A DNA stretch of 45,885 bases, from NCBI GenBank assembly GCA_934316545.1, contig CAKRDT010000014.1, positions 1 through 45,885 on the forward strand. Reading direction: 5' to 3'. The notes under the pieces are model-generated. The model was not told the DNA's origin and did not search any database. It was given only the letters and a program-made list of their open reading frames with translations. Shown piece by piece: positions 27,809 through 35,288 of this stretch. Positions within the stretch are counted from its first letter, which is position 1. Every line of letters starts with the position of its first letter. This DNA comes from an uncultured Agathobacter sp. (lineage in GTDB: Bacteria > Bacillota > Clostridia > Lachnospirales > Lachnospiraceae). The position numbers were made by a program, and so were the translations under genes.

Positions 27809-28258
27809 GTGAAATCCTCCTTTCTTTTTGGTGAGCTAATCATACAATATTTCATACATAATGTCTTGCATTTGGATGTAAGTAGCGAAAAAATATACAT
27901 AAGATGCGTTAAGGGTGATACAAATGTAGTTACATATCAGATTGTATACAAATAAAAACTTGTCATAGTCTGTGCCGTATGTTTAAATAATAGTATCGAT
28001 ATTCGCTTTTCATTTTGTGAGATGCACGATGTGAAAACCGAAATCTACAAAAAAGATGACTCTGACACCAAAACGATTGGTTGAGGTGAAAGGTATGGCA
28101 CGAGATAGGAAGACATGGGGATATGCTTGGCAGGCGCTGCGAAGCATAGAATGTTTATGTCAAAATGAGTAAGTATGGCTGTACCTGTAAGGGTGCAGCT
28201 TTTTTATTATAGGGAATTCGCGCACACTTTATTTTGCAGATAAGGAGACAAGAAATCT
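27809..28258. other. 450-bp AT-rich intergenic region ahead of the hydrogenase-maturation operon
   Basis: This holds the promoter region of the LytTR gene (minus strand) and a leader for the hyd operon (plus strand). On the plus strand two tiny frames follow each other: 28022-28084 (20 codons) and 28095-28172 (25 codons, start MARDRKTWGYAWQ, behind GGTGAAAGG). Neither is recognisable. A terminator hairpin at 28178-28206 stands only about 50 bp before the TM1266 gene, and no convincing promoter is visible after it. The leader could therefore be an attenuator, or the terminator may belong to a decayed upstream gene. Confidence 0.5.
28178..28206 (+). terminator. Terminator/attenuator hairpin before the hyd maturation genes
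   Basis: GCTGTACC pairs with GGTGCAGC (one wobble) around a 6-nt loop, followed by seven T. Confidence 0.8.
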
Positions 28259-28516
28259 ATGGAGACAAGAATTGCTTTAATTGGAATTATTGTGGAAAAC
28301 GAAGAAGCTGCGGAGCCCCTCAATCATCTGTTGCATGAGTACAGGGATTGCGTGGTTGGACGGATGGGAATCCCGTATCGTGCGCAGGGAGTGAACATTA
28401 TCAGCGTGGCGGTCGATGCACCACAGGATAAGATCAATGCCTTATCCGGAAAAATAGGAAGATTGGATGGCGTGAGCGCCAAGACGGTATATTCAAATGT
28501 TACATCAAATCATTGA
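28259..28516 (+). CDS. TM1266-family putative regulator of the iron-only hydrogenase system
   Basis: The product is 85 aa, a small ACT/NikR-C-like ferredoxin-fold protein: METRIALIGIIVENEE at the start, GRMGIPYR in the middle and the late DKINALSGKIGRLDGV helix. This is the TM1266 family, found beside HydE/F/G in Thermotoga and Clostridia. AAGGAG lies 12 bases upstream. The 3' end overlaps hydE by 20 bp, which ties its expression to the maturases. It has no obvious DNA-binding domain of its own, and its effector is unknown. Confidence 0.88.
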   Translation: METRIALIGIIVENEEAAEPLNHLLHEYRDCVVGRMGIPYRAQGVNIISVAVDAPQDKINALSGKIGRLDGVSAKTVYSNVTSNH

Positions 28517-29537
28517 TCGGGTCAGAGAACAACAGAATATCAGCCGCGAGGAGCTGGAACTTTTACTGACAACGGAAGATAGGGAAGCGCTTGCGTATCT
28601 GAGGACGTCTGCGCGTGAGGTTGCGGATGCGGTGTACGGCAGGCAGGTGTTTATCCGGGGCTTGATCGAGTTTAGCAATTACTGCAAAAATAACTGTCTG
28701 TACTGCGGAATCCGAAGGAGCAATGCGAAAGCGGATCGCTACCGGCTGACGAAGGAAGAAATTTTATCCTGCTGCGACAATGGGTATGGGCTGGGTTTTC
28801 GGACGTTTGTGCTGCAGGGCGGCGAGGACGCTTATTTTACCGATGAGCGCATCTGCGATCTTGTAATATCCATCAAAAAGCGTTATCCGGATTGCGCGGT
28901 GACACTTTCCATCGGAGAAAAAGAAAAGTCAAGTTATCAAGCATTTTTCGATGCGGGCGCGGACCGTTATCTGCTGCGGCACGAGACGGCGGATGAAGCG
29001 CATTACCGGAGTCTGCACCCGAAAGAGATGTCGCTTTCGCACAGAAAGCAGTGTCTGTGGGAGCTGAAAGAGATCGGTTATCAGGTTGGCTGCGGATTCA
29101 TGGTCGGCTCGCCGGAGCAGACGGTGGATACTTTGTATGAGGATTTACAGTTTATCAAGGAACTACAGCCGCATATGGTCGGGATCGGACCGTTTATTCC
29201 GCAGAAGGATACGCCTTTTGGCGAAAAGAAGGCAGGAACGCTGGATCAGACCCTTCGGCTTTTGTCCATCATAAGGCTGATCCACCCGCATGTACTGCTT
29301 CCGTCGACCACGGCGCTTGGTACGATTCATCCGCTAGGCAGAGAGAAAGGCATTCAGGCGGGTGCCAATGTTGTGATGCCGAATCTGTCGCCGGTTGCGG
29401 TGCGTGAGAAGTACCGGTTATATGACAACAAGATCTGTACCGGGGATGAGGCGGCGGAATGCAGACACTGCATGTCGCGCCGTATGGAGAGTGTCGGGTA
29501 TCAGGTTGTGGTGTCGCGCGGCGACTATGCAGGTTGA
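28497..29537 (+). CDS. hydE: [FeFe]-hydrogenase maturase HydE (radical SAM)
   Basis: The product is 346 aa. The radical-SAM cluster motif CX3CX2C is at Cys63, Cys67 and Cys70 (NYCKNNCLYCGI). Further HydE/BioB-like blocks are VLQGGEDAYFTD, RHETADEAHYRSLHP and GCGFMVGSPEQT. HydE works on the organometallic precursor of the H-cluster 2Fe subsite, in the cytoplasm. The start overlaps the TM1266 gene by 20 bp. BioB and PylB are related families, but the hydG/hydF neighbours decide the call. Confidence 0.95.
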   Translation: MLHQIIDRVREQQNISREELELLLTTEDREALAYLRTSAREVADAVYGRQVFIRGLIEFSNYCKNNCLYCGIRRSNAKADRYRLTKEEILSCCDNGYGLGFRTFVLQGGEDAYFTDERICDLVISIKKRYPDCAVTLSIGEKEKSSYQAFFDAGADRYLLRHETADEAHYRSLHPKEMSLSHRKQCLWELKEIGYQVGCGFMVGSPEQTVDTLYEDLQFIKELQPHMVGIGPFIPQKDTPFGEKKAGTLDQTLRLLSIIRLIHPHVLLPSTTALGTIHPLGREKGIQAGANVVMPNLSPVAVREKYRLYDNKICTGDEAAECRHCMSRRMESVGYQVVVSRGDYAG

Positions 29538-29579
29538 TATTTCACTGAAAATATAGAGCAAATACACTGGGAGGAGATT

Positions 29580-31007
29580 ATGTACAACGTAAAATCACTG
29601 AAGGCAGAGGAGTTTATCTCTGATGAGGAAATCAAGGAAACACTGGCATTTGCAGATGCCAACAAGGACAATATGGAGATGGTGGATGCCATCATCGCCA
29701 AGGCAAAGGAACGCAAAGGTCTGACCCACCGCGAGGCTTCCGTACTTCTGGCATGTGAGAATGAGGAGAAAATGAATGAGGTCTATGAGCTGGCGCAGCA
29801 GATCAAAAAGGATTATTACGGAAACCGTATCGTGTTGTTTGCACCACTGTATCTGTCCAACTATTGTGTCAACGGATGCGTATACTGCCCGTATCATCTG
29901 AAAAATAAGCATATCGCAAGAAAGAAACTGACACAGGAAGAGATTGTGAAGGAAGTTACCGCTTTGCAGGATATGGGACATAAGCGTCTGGCCATCGAGG
30001 CAGGCGAGGATCCGGTCAATAACCCGATTGAATATATTTTAGAGTGCATCAATACCATTTATAGTATCAAGCATAAAAACGGCGCGATCCGCCGCGTTAA
30101 TGTCAATATTGCAGCAACCACCGTTGAGAATTACCGCAAGTTGAAGGATGCAGGAATCGGAACCTACATTCTGTTCCAGGAGACCTATAACAAGGAGGGC
30201 TATGAGCAGCTGCATCCAACTGGACCAAAGCATGATTATGCGTACCACACCGAGGCGATGGACCGCGCGATGGAGGGCGGCATCGATGATGTCGGACTTG
30301 GCGTACTGTTCGGACTTGAGGGCTATCGTTACGAGTTCGCCGGACTTCTTATGCATGCGGAGCATCTTGAGGCGGTACACGGTGTCGGACCGCATACGAT
30401 CAGTGTTCCCCGTGTGAAAAAAGCGGATGACATCGATCCGAGCGCATTTGACAACGGAATCAGCGATGATACATTTGCGAAGATTTGTGCGCTCATCCGT
30501 ATTTCCGTGCCTTATACCGGAATGATCATCTCAACCCGCGAGAGTCAGGCTGTCCGCGAGAAGGTTCTTCCGCTCGGCGTATCACAGATCAGCGGTGCAT
30601 CCAAGACCAGTGTCGGCGGATATGCGGATCCGGAGGCAGAAAAGGAAGCAGAGGCGACTTCCGAGCAGTTTGATGTCAGCGATCAGAGAACGCTCGATGA
30701 GGTGGTCAACTGGCTGATGAAAATGGGCTATATTCCATCCTTCTGTACCGCATGCTACCGCGAGGGCAGAACGGGAGACCGTTTTATGGCGCTGTGTAAG
30801 AGTATGCAGATCTTAAATTGCTGCCATCCGAACGCTTTAATGACGCTCAAAGAGTATCTTGAGGATTATGCGAGCGAGGAGACGAAGAAGATTGGTATGG
30901 AACTGATCGACCGCGAAATCGAGAAGATTACGAACCCGAAGGTAAAACAGACCACCTATGAGCATATTCATGATATTTCAGAAGGAAAGAGAGATTTCCG
31001 GTTTTAG
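29580..31007 (+). CDS. hydG: [FeFe]-hydrogenase maturase HydG (radical SAM tyrosine lyase)
   Basis: The product is 475 aa. The N-terminal radical-SAM motif CX3CX2C is at Cys96, Cys100 and Cys103 (NYCVNGCVYCPYH). The C-terminal auxiliary-cluster motif CX2CX22C is complete at Cys389, Cys392 and Cys415, which separates HydG from ThiH. It splits tyrosine to give the CO and CN ligands of the H-cluster. GGGAGGAG precedes ATG 29580, 42 bp after hydE. A perfect 10-bp hairpin separates it from hydF. Confidence 0.96.
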   Translation: MYNVKSLKAEEFISDEEIKETLAFADANKDNMEMVDAIIAKAKERKGLTHREASVLLACENEEKMNEVYELAQQIKKDYYGNRIVLFAPLYLSNYCVNGCVYCPYHLKNKHIARKKLTQEEIVKEVTALQDMGHKRLAIEAGEDPVNNPIEYILECINTIYSIKHKNGAIRRVNVNIAATTVENYRKLKDAGIGTYILFQETYNKEGYEQLHPTGPKHDYAYHTEAMDRAMEGGIDDVGLGVLFGLEGYRYEFAGLLMHAEHLEAVHGVGPHTISVPRVKKADDIDPSAFDNGISDDTFAKICALIRISVPYTGMIISTRESQAVREKVLPLGVSQISGASKTSVGGYADPEAEKEAEATSEQFDVSDQRTLDEVVNWLMKMGYIPSFCTACYREGRTGDRFMALCKSMQILNCCHPNALMTLKEYLEDYASEETKKIGMELIDREIEKITNPKVKQTTYEHIHDISEGKRDFRF

Positions 31008-31075
31008 TTTCGGAGAGATGTGATGATGTCTTAAGGACTGACAGATTCCAGGTAGACGTGAATTTGATGAATACA

Positions 31076-31103
31076 TAGAGCAGCAGGGAGACTTGCTGCT
31101 CTA
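31076..31103 (+). other. Intra-operon hairpin between hydG and hydF
   Basis: TAGAGCAGCA (31076-31085) pairs perfectly with TGCTGCTCTA (31094-31103) around an 8-nt loop. No T-tract follows, so it is not a normal terminator. It may mark an RNA processing or stability site that sets the relative amount of hydF message. Confidence 0.6.
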
Positions 31104-31125
31104 CGTATATGGGAGGAGAAATGGC

Positions 31126-32403
31126 ATGGGAACAACTTTAAATGATACACCGTCGGCGAATCGATTACACATTGGTGTATTTGGAAAAACAAACAGTGGA
31201 AAGTCATCGCTCATCAACGCATTTACCGGGCAGGAAGTGTCGATTGCTTCGGATGTCGCCGGAACGACGACGGATCCGGTGTACAAAGCGATGGAGATCC
31301 ATCCACTCGGAGCGTGCACAATTATTGATACGGCTGGCTTTGATGATGAGAGCGAGCTTGGTGCAAAGCGTGTGGAGAAGACGAGACTTGCTGCGGAGAA
31401 GACGGATATTGCGGTTATGGTGTTTTCTGCGGAAGTGGATTCGTCTGTTTCTGATATGACAGCAAACCGCGAAGAGAATAAATCGGAATTAAACAATATG
31501 GAATTGTTAAAAAAATACTTCGCGCAGGAACTGAAATGGTATCAGTTTTTTAAAGAGAAAAATACCCCGGTGCTTCTGATTATCAACAAGGCGGATCTTG
31601 GGGACGCAAAAGCGTTACAGGAATTTCTTATAAAAGAGACAAACGAGCAGCCGCTCATTGTAAGTGCGGTAAAGCGTGAAGGCATCGATCAGATTAAGGA
31701 AGCCTTAGCGCGAAAGGTGCCGGAGAATTTTGGCAATCGCCTGATCACGGGAAATCTGGTCGGAGAGGATGATCTTGTCATGCTTGTTATGCCGCAGGAC
31801 ATTCAGGCCCCGAAAGGAAGACTGATCCTGCCACAGGTGCAGACAACAAGAGAGCTCCTCGATAAGAAATGTGTGATCATGAGTGTTACTACAGATAAGT
31901 TTGTGGCGGCATTAAAACAGTTGGTACAGCCACCGAAACTGATCATCACGGATTCCCAGGTGTTTTCCTATGTGTATGAGAATAAGCCGAAAGAAAGTAT
32001 GCTGACTTCATTTTCCGTGCTTTTTGCAGCCTATAAGGGTGATTTGCCTTATTATGTAGAGGGGGCGAAGCAGATTGATTCGCTGACAGAGCAATCGCAT
32101 GTTTTGATTGCGGAATGTTGCACGCATGCACCTCTCCAGGAGGATATCGGGCGTGTGAAGATTCCACGCATGTTAAAGAAACGTTTTGGAGAGGGGATTA
32201 CGGTGGATCATGTAAGTGGAACGGATTTCCCGGAAGACTTAAGTGGATATGATCTCATCATTCAATGCGGAGCGTGTATGTTCAACCGGAAATATGTGCT
32301 GTCACGCATTGAACGTGCGAAAAAGCAGCAGATTTCGATGACAAATTACGGAGTGACGATCGCGCATCTGACCGGAATTCTGCCACATGTTGTGATGCCG
32401 TAG
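31126..32403 (+). CDS. hydF: [FeFe]-hydrogenase maturation GTPase HydF
   Basis: The product is 425 aa. The N-terminal GTPase domain (about 1-180) has GKTNSGKSS, GTTTDP, DTAGFDD and NKAD. The C-terminal cluster-binding part has Cys332-x-His334 (ECCTHAP) and Cys381-x2-Cys384 (CGAC), the HydF [4Fe-4S] site. HydF is the scaffold that receives the 2Fe subsite and hands it to HydA. ATG 31126 is chosen because GGGAGG is 9 bases upstream; the ATG at 31121 is out of frame. No hydA gene is in the window. Confidence 0.96.
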   Translation: MGTTLNDTPSANRLHIGVFGKTNSGKSSLINAFTGQEVSIASDVAGTTTDPVYKAMEIHPLGACTIIDTAGFDDESELGAKRVEKTRLAAEKTDIAVMVFSAEVDSSVSDMTANREENKSELNNMELLKKYFAQELKWYQFFKEKNTPVLLIINKADLGDAKALQEFLIKETNEQPLIVSAVKREGIDQIKEALARKVPENFGNRLITGNLVGEDDLVMLVMPQDIQAPKGRLILPQVQTTRELLDKKCVIMSVTTDKFVAALKQLVQPPKLIITDSQVFSYVYENKPKESMLTSFSVLFAAYKGDLPYYVEGAKQIDSLTEQSHVLIAECCTHAPLQEDIGRVKIPRMLKKRFGEGITVDHVSGTDFPEDLSGYDLIIQCGACMFNRKYVLSRIERAKKQQISMTNYGVTIAHLTGILPHVVMP

Positions 32404-32410
32404 ATGAAAT

Positions 32411-32434
32411 AAGCGAGTGCCTATGCACTCGCTT
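32411..32434. terminator. Hairpin between convergent hydF and antitoxin genes
   Basis: AAGCGAGTGC and GCACTCGCTT form a perfect 10-bp stem with a CTAT loop. T-tracts on both sides are short, so termination may be modest, but the place between two convergent genes fits a bidirectional terminator. Confidence 0.65.
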
Positions 32435-32444
32435 AAAAATGAGA

Positions 32445-32669
32445 TTATAATCCAAGTTCTTTTATAAGATCATCTTGTGAATAAGATGGTTGATATTCCG
32501 GATCACCTGATTGATAGGCATGAAAAGCAGAAATTTCATCAGGTTCTGGAGAAACCTCTTCTGCATTATAGAGCTTGTATACACCCTGAATCATATTCCA
32601 GACTTTTTCGGCTTCCTGATCACTCATAATAGTTACTGCGCCCATGATTCTTTCTTTTACATTTGACAT
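32445..32669 (-). CDS. Antitoxin-like small protein
   Basis: The product is 74 aa: MSNVKERIMGAVTIMSDQEA and an acidic, disordered-looking C-terminal half ending DDLIKELGL. The layout (short helical N-terminus, acidic tail) resembles type II antitoxins. It starts 6 bp after the end of a RelE/ParE-like toxin frame, behind AAAGGAG. Toxin-first order is less common but known. Assignment rests mostly on the neighbour; the fold is not recognised with certainty. Confidence 0.65.
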   Translation of the reverse strand: MSNVKERIMGAVTIMSDQEAEKVWNMIQGVYKLYNAEEVSPEPDEISAFHAYQSGDPEYQPSYSQDDLIKELGL

Positions 32670-32675
32670 CTATAA

Positions 32676-32917
32676 TCACACTCCTTTATATATCTGTCCA
32701 CGATTACCAATATCAATAATATCTATAATAACACCATTGATATCAAATAATACACGAAAATTGCCGATACGCAACCGATATCCATTCTGCCCTTGTAATT
32801 TCTTTATATCACCATCCTGCGGAAGCTTTGCGATTGCGGATAGAATCCGTAATTGAGTTGATCGATTTTGTTTTTCTAAAAATTTTTTGCTTTCTTAGAG
32901 TATATAATTTGGAACAT
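32676..32917 (-). pseudogene. RelE/ParE-family toxin, split by a one-base frameshift
   Basis: Behind GGAGG, minus-strand ATG 32917 reads MFQIIYSKKAKNF then a stop. One base back the frame continues FLEKQNRSTQLRILSAI, then the RelE core KKLQGQNGYRLRIGNFRVLF and ends GNRGQIYKGV. The change is in a run of six A (plus-strand T6, 32883-32888); a seventh A would give an unbroken 80-aa toxin (AKKFLEKQN). The same place reads A-AAA-AAT, which could allow -1 slippage. It is either a recent pseudogene, a sequencing error or a slippage-controlled toxin. Confidence 0.75.
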
Positions 32918-33040
32918 AGAGTTTCCTCCGCAGTTAGAAGTGTTGACTAAATACTAGCATATTACATTTTGAAAGTAAATAAATGATTGTACAAATTTAT
33001 GTTAAAACGTTGCCTGTAAATTTTAATGGTGCTAGAGCTG

Positions 33041-33148
33041 ATGAATGTGTACGTTGCATCGTGGCTCTTCACGGGAGTTGCAATTTTCATTGTCTATGTG
33101 CATCATATGAAGCGTGAAGAAAAACGCATGGGGCAGCAGTCTTTATAA
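33041..33148 (+). CDS. Possible 35-aa single-helix membrane protein
   Basis: ATG 33041 to TAA 33148 encodes a hydrophobic helix (VASWLFTGVAIFIVYV) followed by a basic tail HHMKREEKRMGQQSL. An in-frame ATG at 33026 would give 40 aa. No good ribosome binding site is visible for either start. Its stop shares the palindrome TTATAA with the stop of the convergent histidine kinase. It could be a true small membrane protein or the remaining C-terminus of a lost one. Confidence 0.35.
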   Translation: MNVYVASWLFTGVAIFIVYVHHMKREEKRMGQQSL

Positions 33149-34444
33149 AGTAGCGATAAAGACAACACCCTGCGTTGTGGCAAATGTATCCGGAAGGAAA
33201 GTGCAGTCCGACGGATCAGAAACGGTGATCCTGCCGTGATGGGCGCGCATGATCTCCTGCGCCGTGCAGAGTCCGAGTCCGAAGTGGGCGTGATCGGTGT
33301 GGGAGCTTTCCGCGCGGTAGAACCGTTCAAAAATATGCTCCTTCTCGGCATCCGGGATTGACGGACCGTCGTCTGCGACAATAAAACTCGTGGAGGTATC
33401 ACTCTGCCGGAACAAAAGAAGAATCCTGCCGCCATGCGGTGTGTAGGATAACGCGTTGTCCATCAGAATCGATAAAACCTGCGTGATACGCTCCGCGTCC
33501 ATCGTACGGTTTTGACAGGCAGCATCCGGAAGGAGAAACTGTAAGCCAATCCCTTTTGAGGCGGCGAGAGATTCGTATTTTTCATAGACACCGAGCAGCA
33601 GATCGTCAGGGGAGACGGACTCTTCATGAAGGACGATGCGGTTGGCATCCGCGTTGGCAAGCAACAGCATGTCGGAGATTAGGTGCTGCATGCGAAGTCC
33701 TTCTTCGCGGATCAGCGAGAGAAAATGCCTGCGGGTCTGTTCGGAGTCAGCTTTTTCGACCGTCTCAAGCCCCGACATCATGACAGTCAGCGGTGAGCGA
33801 AGTTCGTGTGAAGCGGCAGCAACAAATTGCTGCTGTTTTTTTTGTGCAATCGCAAGAGGACGGACCATGCGCCCCGTAAAAAGCCATGAAAAAAGTATGA
33901 GCAGAGCAAGTGTCACCACATCAGCACACAACACACCGATCGCAAACCTCCTGATCTGCGTGCTCTGGTGCAGCGTGTCATAGAGGATCACAAAGCTGAG
34001 CTGTCCGCTGTCTTTCATCAGATAACCGACCGAAGTGTAGTAGGTTCCCTGTTCTTTATCTTTGTAGGTAAATTCCCGGTGATAAATATTCTGTCCGTTG
34101 TGCATGGTAAAACAGTCATCTCCGGCTTTGGCGATCACACGGTCGCGAAGCGCATTCCAGTTGTCATCCTGCAGACGGTTGTAGTAAAGTTCTTCGCCTT
34201 TGTCGTAGAGATAAATCGTGAAATGGTGCTGTTGCTGCATCTGCCCGAGCCATTGGTAGGAGATGTAATCCTGACTCTGCAGACTGGCAGTCACGGAGAC
34301 GAGTTCTTTCTGAAAAGCGGAATATCCGGTCTGCTCGATCGCTTTGCCGGCGAGGAACAGACAGGTGATGCTGAGTGCGATCAGAATTGCTCCGGTGATA
34401 ACGGAGCAGAAAAAGGTTAATTGTCGATGTAATTTTTTAAACAT
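33143..34444 (-). CDS. Sensor histidine kinase
   Basis: The product is 433 aa. Two membrane helices (about 10-34 and 165-190) flank an extracellular sensor of about 130 residues. The H-box ASHELRSPLTVM carries the phospho-accepting His near residue 215. The N-box DNALSYTPHGG and G-boxes ADDGPSIPD and FGLGL follow. It should phosphorylate the response regulator encoded 20 bp upstream, with AAGGAG overlapping that gene's stop. The divergent neighbours are the five-gene export/import-like operon, which is the probable target. Confidence 0.92.
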   Translation of the reverse strand: MFKKLHRQLTFFCSVITGAILIALSITCLFLAGKAIEQTGYSAFQKELVSVTASLQSQDYISYQWLGQMQQQHHFTIYLYDKGEELYYNRLQDDNWNALRDRVIAKAGDDCFTMHNGQNIYHREFTYKDKEQGTYYTSVGYLMKDSGQLSFVILYDTLHQSTQIRRFAIGVLCADVVTLALLILFSWLFTGRMVRPLAIAQKKQQQFVAAASHELRSPLTVMMSGLETVEKADSEQTRRHFLSLIREEGLRMQHLISDMLLLANADANRIVLHEESVSPDDLLLGVYEKYESLAASKGIGLQFLLPDAACQNRTMDAERITQVLSILMDNALSYTPHGGRILLLFRQSDTSTSFIVADDGPSIPDAEKEHIFERFYRAESSHTDHAHFGLGLCTAQEIMRAHHGRITVSDPSDCTFLPDTFATTQGVVFIATL

Positions 34445-34464
34445 GTGAAAAGTGATAACTCCTT

Positions 34465-35136
34465 TTATCTGGTGAGGCGGTAACCGATGCCGCGCACGGT
34501 TTCGATGGTTGTGTGGCTGCCGACCTGTTGCAGACGTTTGCGCACAAAATGAATATAGGTATCGAGGTTGCTTTCCTCCACCGGGGCATCACTTCCCCAC
34601 ACGCGGGAGAGCAGCACGAGCCGCTTTAGCACGGTCTGCGGATTTTGCAAGAAGATCTCGAGCAGCCGTCCCTCACGTCCGGATAACTGGAGACTGCCGC
34701 TTGGTCCACACAGTTCGCGCAGGCGGCTGTCGTAGGAGATGTCGGCATAGGAAAAACGGTCGTTGTCATCATAGACATGATTGCGTCTGCCGATGGAACG
34801 GATGCGTGCGGAGAGTTCTTCGTAAGCAAACGGCTTTACCAGATAGTCGTCCGCACCGCAGTCGAGTCCTTCGACGCGGTCGTAGAGTTCGCCGAGTGCG
34901 GTGATCATAATGACCGGTGTAGAGATTCCGGCTTTGCGCGCTTTCTGCAAGACCAGAAGTCCGTTCATGGTCGGGAGCATCCGATCGAGCAGCACCAGAT
35001 CGTAGGCATCCTGCAGGAACAGATCGAGTCCGTCGCGCCCGTCCATGCAGACCTCCACCTCGTGATGCTCGCTCTCTAATTGAAAGCGCAGCATTTCACA
35101 CAAATTTTTATCATCCTCTATCAATAAAATCTTCAT
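34465..35136 (-). CDS. OmpR/PhoB-family response regulator
   Basis: The product is 223 aa. The receiver domain (1-120) has MKILLIEDDK, the phospho-accepting Asp in LVLLDRMLP, the Thr/Ala switch in MITALGE and the Lys in YLVKPFAYEEL. The C-terminal winged helix (130-223) ends VRGIGYRLTR. ATG 35136 follows AAAGGG; longer in-frame starts are not family-like. TTAAAGA direct repeats at 35180-35240, between this gene and the divergent operon, are its likely binding sites. Confidence 0.93.
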   Translation of the reverse strand: MKILLIEDDKNLCEMLRFQLESEHHEVEVCMDGRDGLDLFLQDAYDLVLLDRMLPTMNGLLVLQKARKAGISTPVIMITALGELYDRVEGLDCGADDYLVKPFAYEELSARIRSIGRRNHVYDDNDRFSYADISYDSRLRELCGPSGSLQLSGREGRLLEIFLQNPQTVLKRLVLLSRVWGSDAPVEESNLDTYIHFVRKRLQQVGSHTTIETVRGIGYRLTR

Positions 35137-35179
35137 TTGATTTCCCTTTCCTATGTTAATCAGTATAGCAGATTTGTCT

Positions 35180-35240
35180 TTAAGAAATCTTAAAATTACT
35201 TGAAAAATTAAAGACACCTTTAAAGAAAGATTAAAGACAC
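35180..35240. promoter_or_regulatory. Direct-repeat operator in the divergent TCS/operon promoter region
   Basis: TTAAAGA occurs at 35208, 35220 and 35231 (spacing 12 and 11 bp), with weaker copies TTAAGA at 35180 and TTAAAA at 35190. An 11-bp exact repeat, ATTAAAGACAC, appears at 35207 and 35230. A -10-like CATAGT (35258-35263) follows on the plus strand. Tandem repeats with about one helical turn of spacing suit an OmpR-type regulator. Confidence 0.55.
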
Positions 35241-35288
35241 TTCTGTTACACTTGAGGCATAGTAAAAATGTTTAAGGAGATGGAAATC

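Noticed and set aside
28095..28172. 25-codon frame starting MARDRKTWGYAWQ before the hyd genes
   Set aside because: It has a plausible ribosome binding site but no family I recognise, and it lies in a suspected leader RNA. Kept only as a note in the intergenic entry.
27980..28206. Assigning the hyd leader to a known riboswitch class
   Set aside because: I compared it from memory with cobalamin, c-di-GMP, NiCo, Moco, TPP, lysine and guanidine consensus cores and saw no match.
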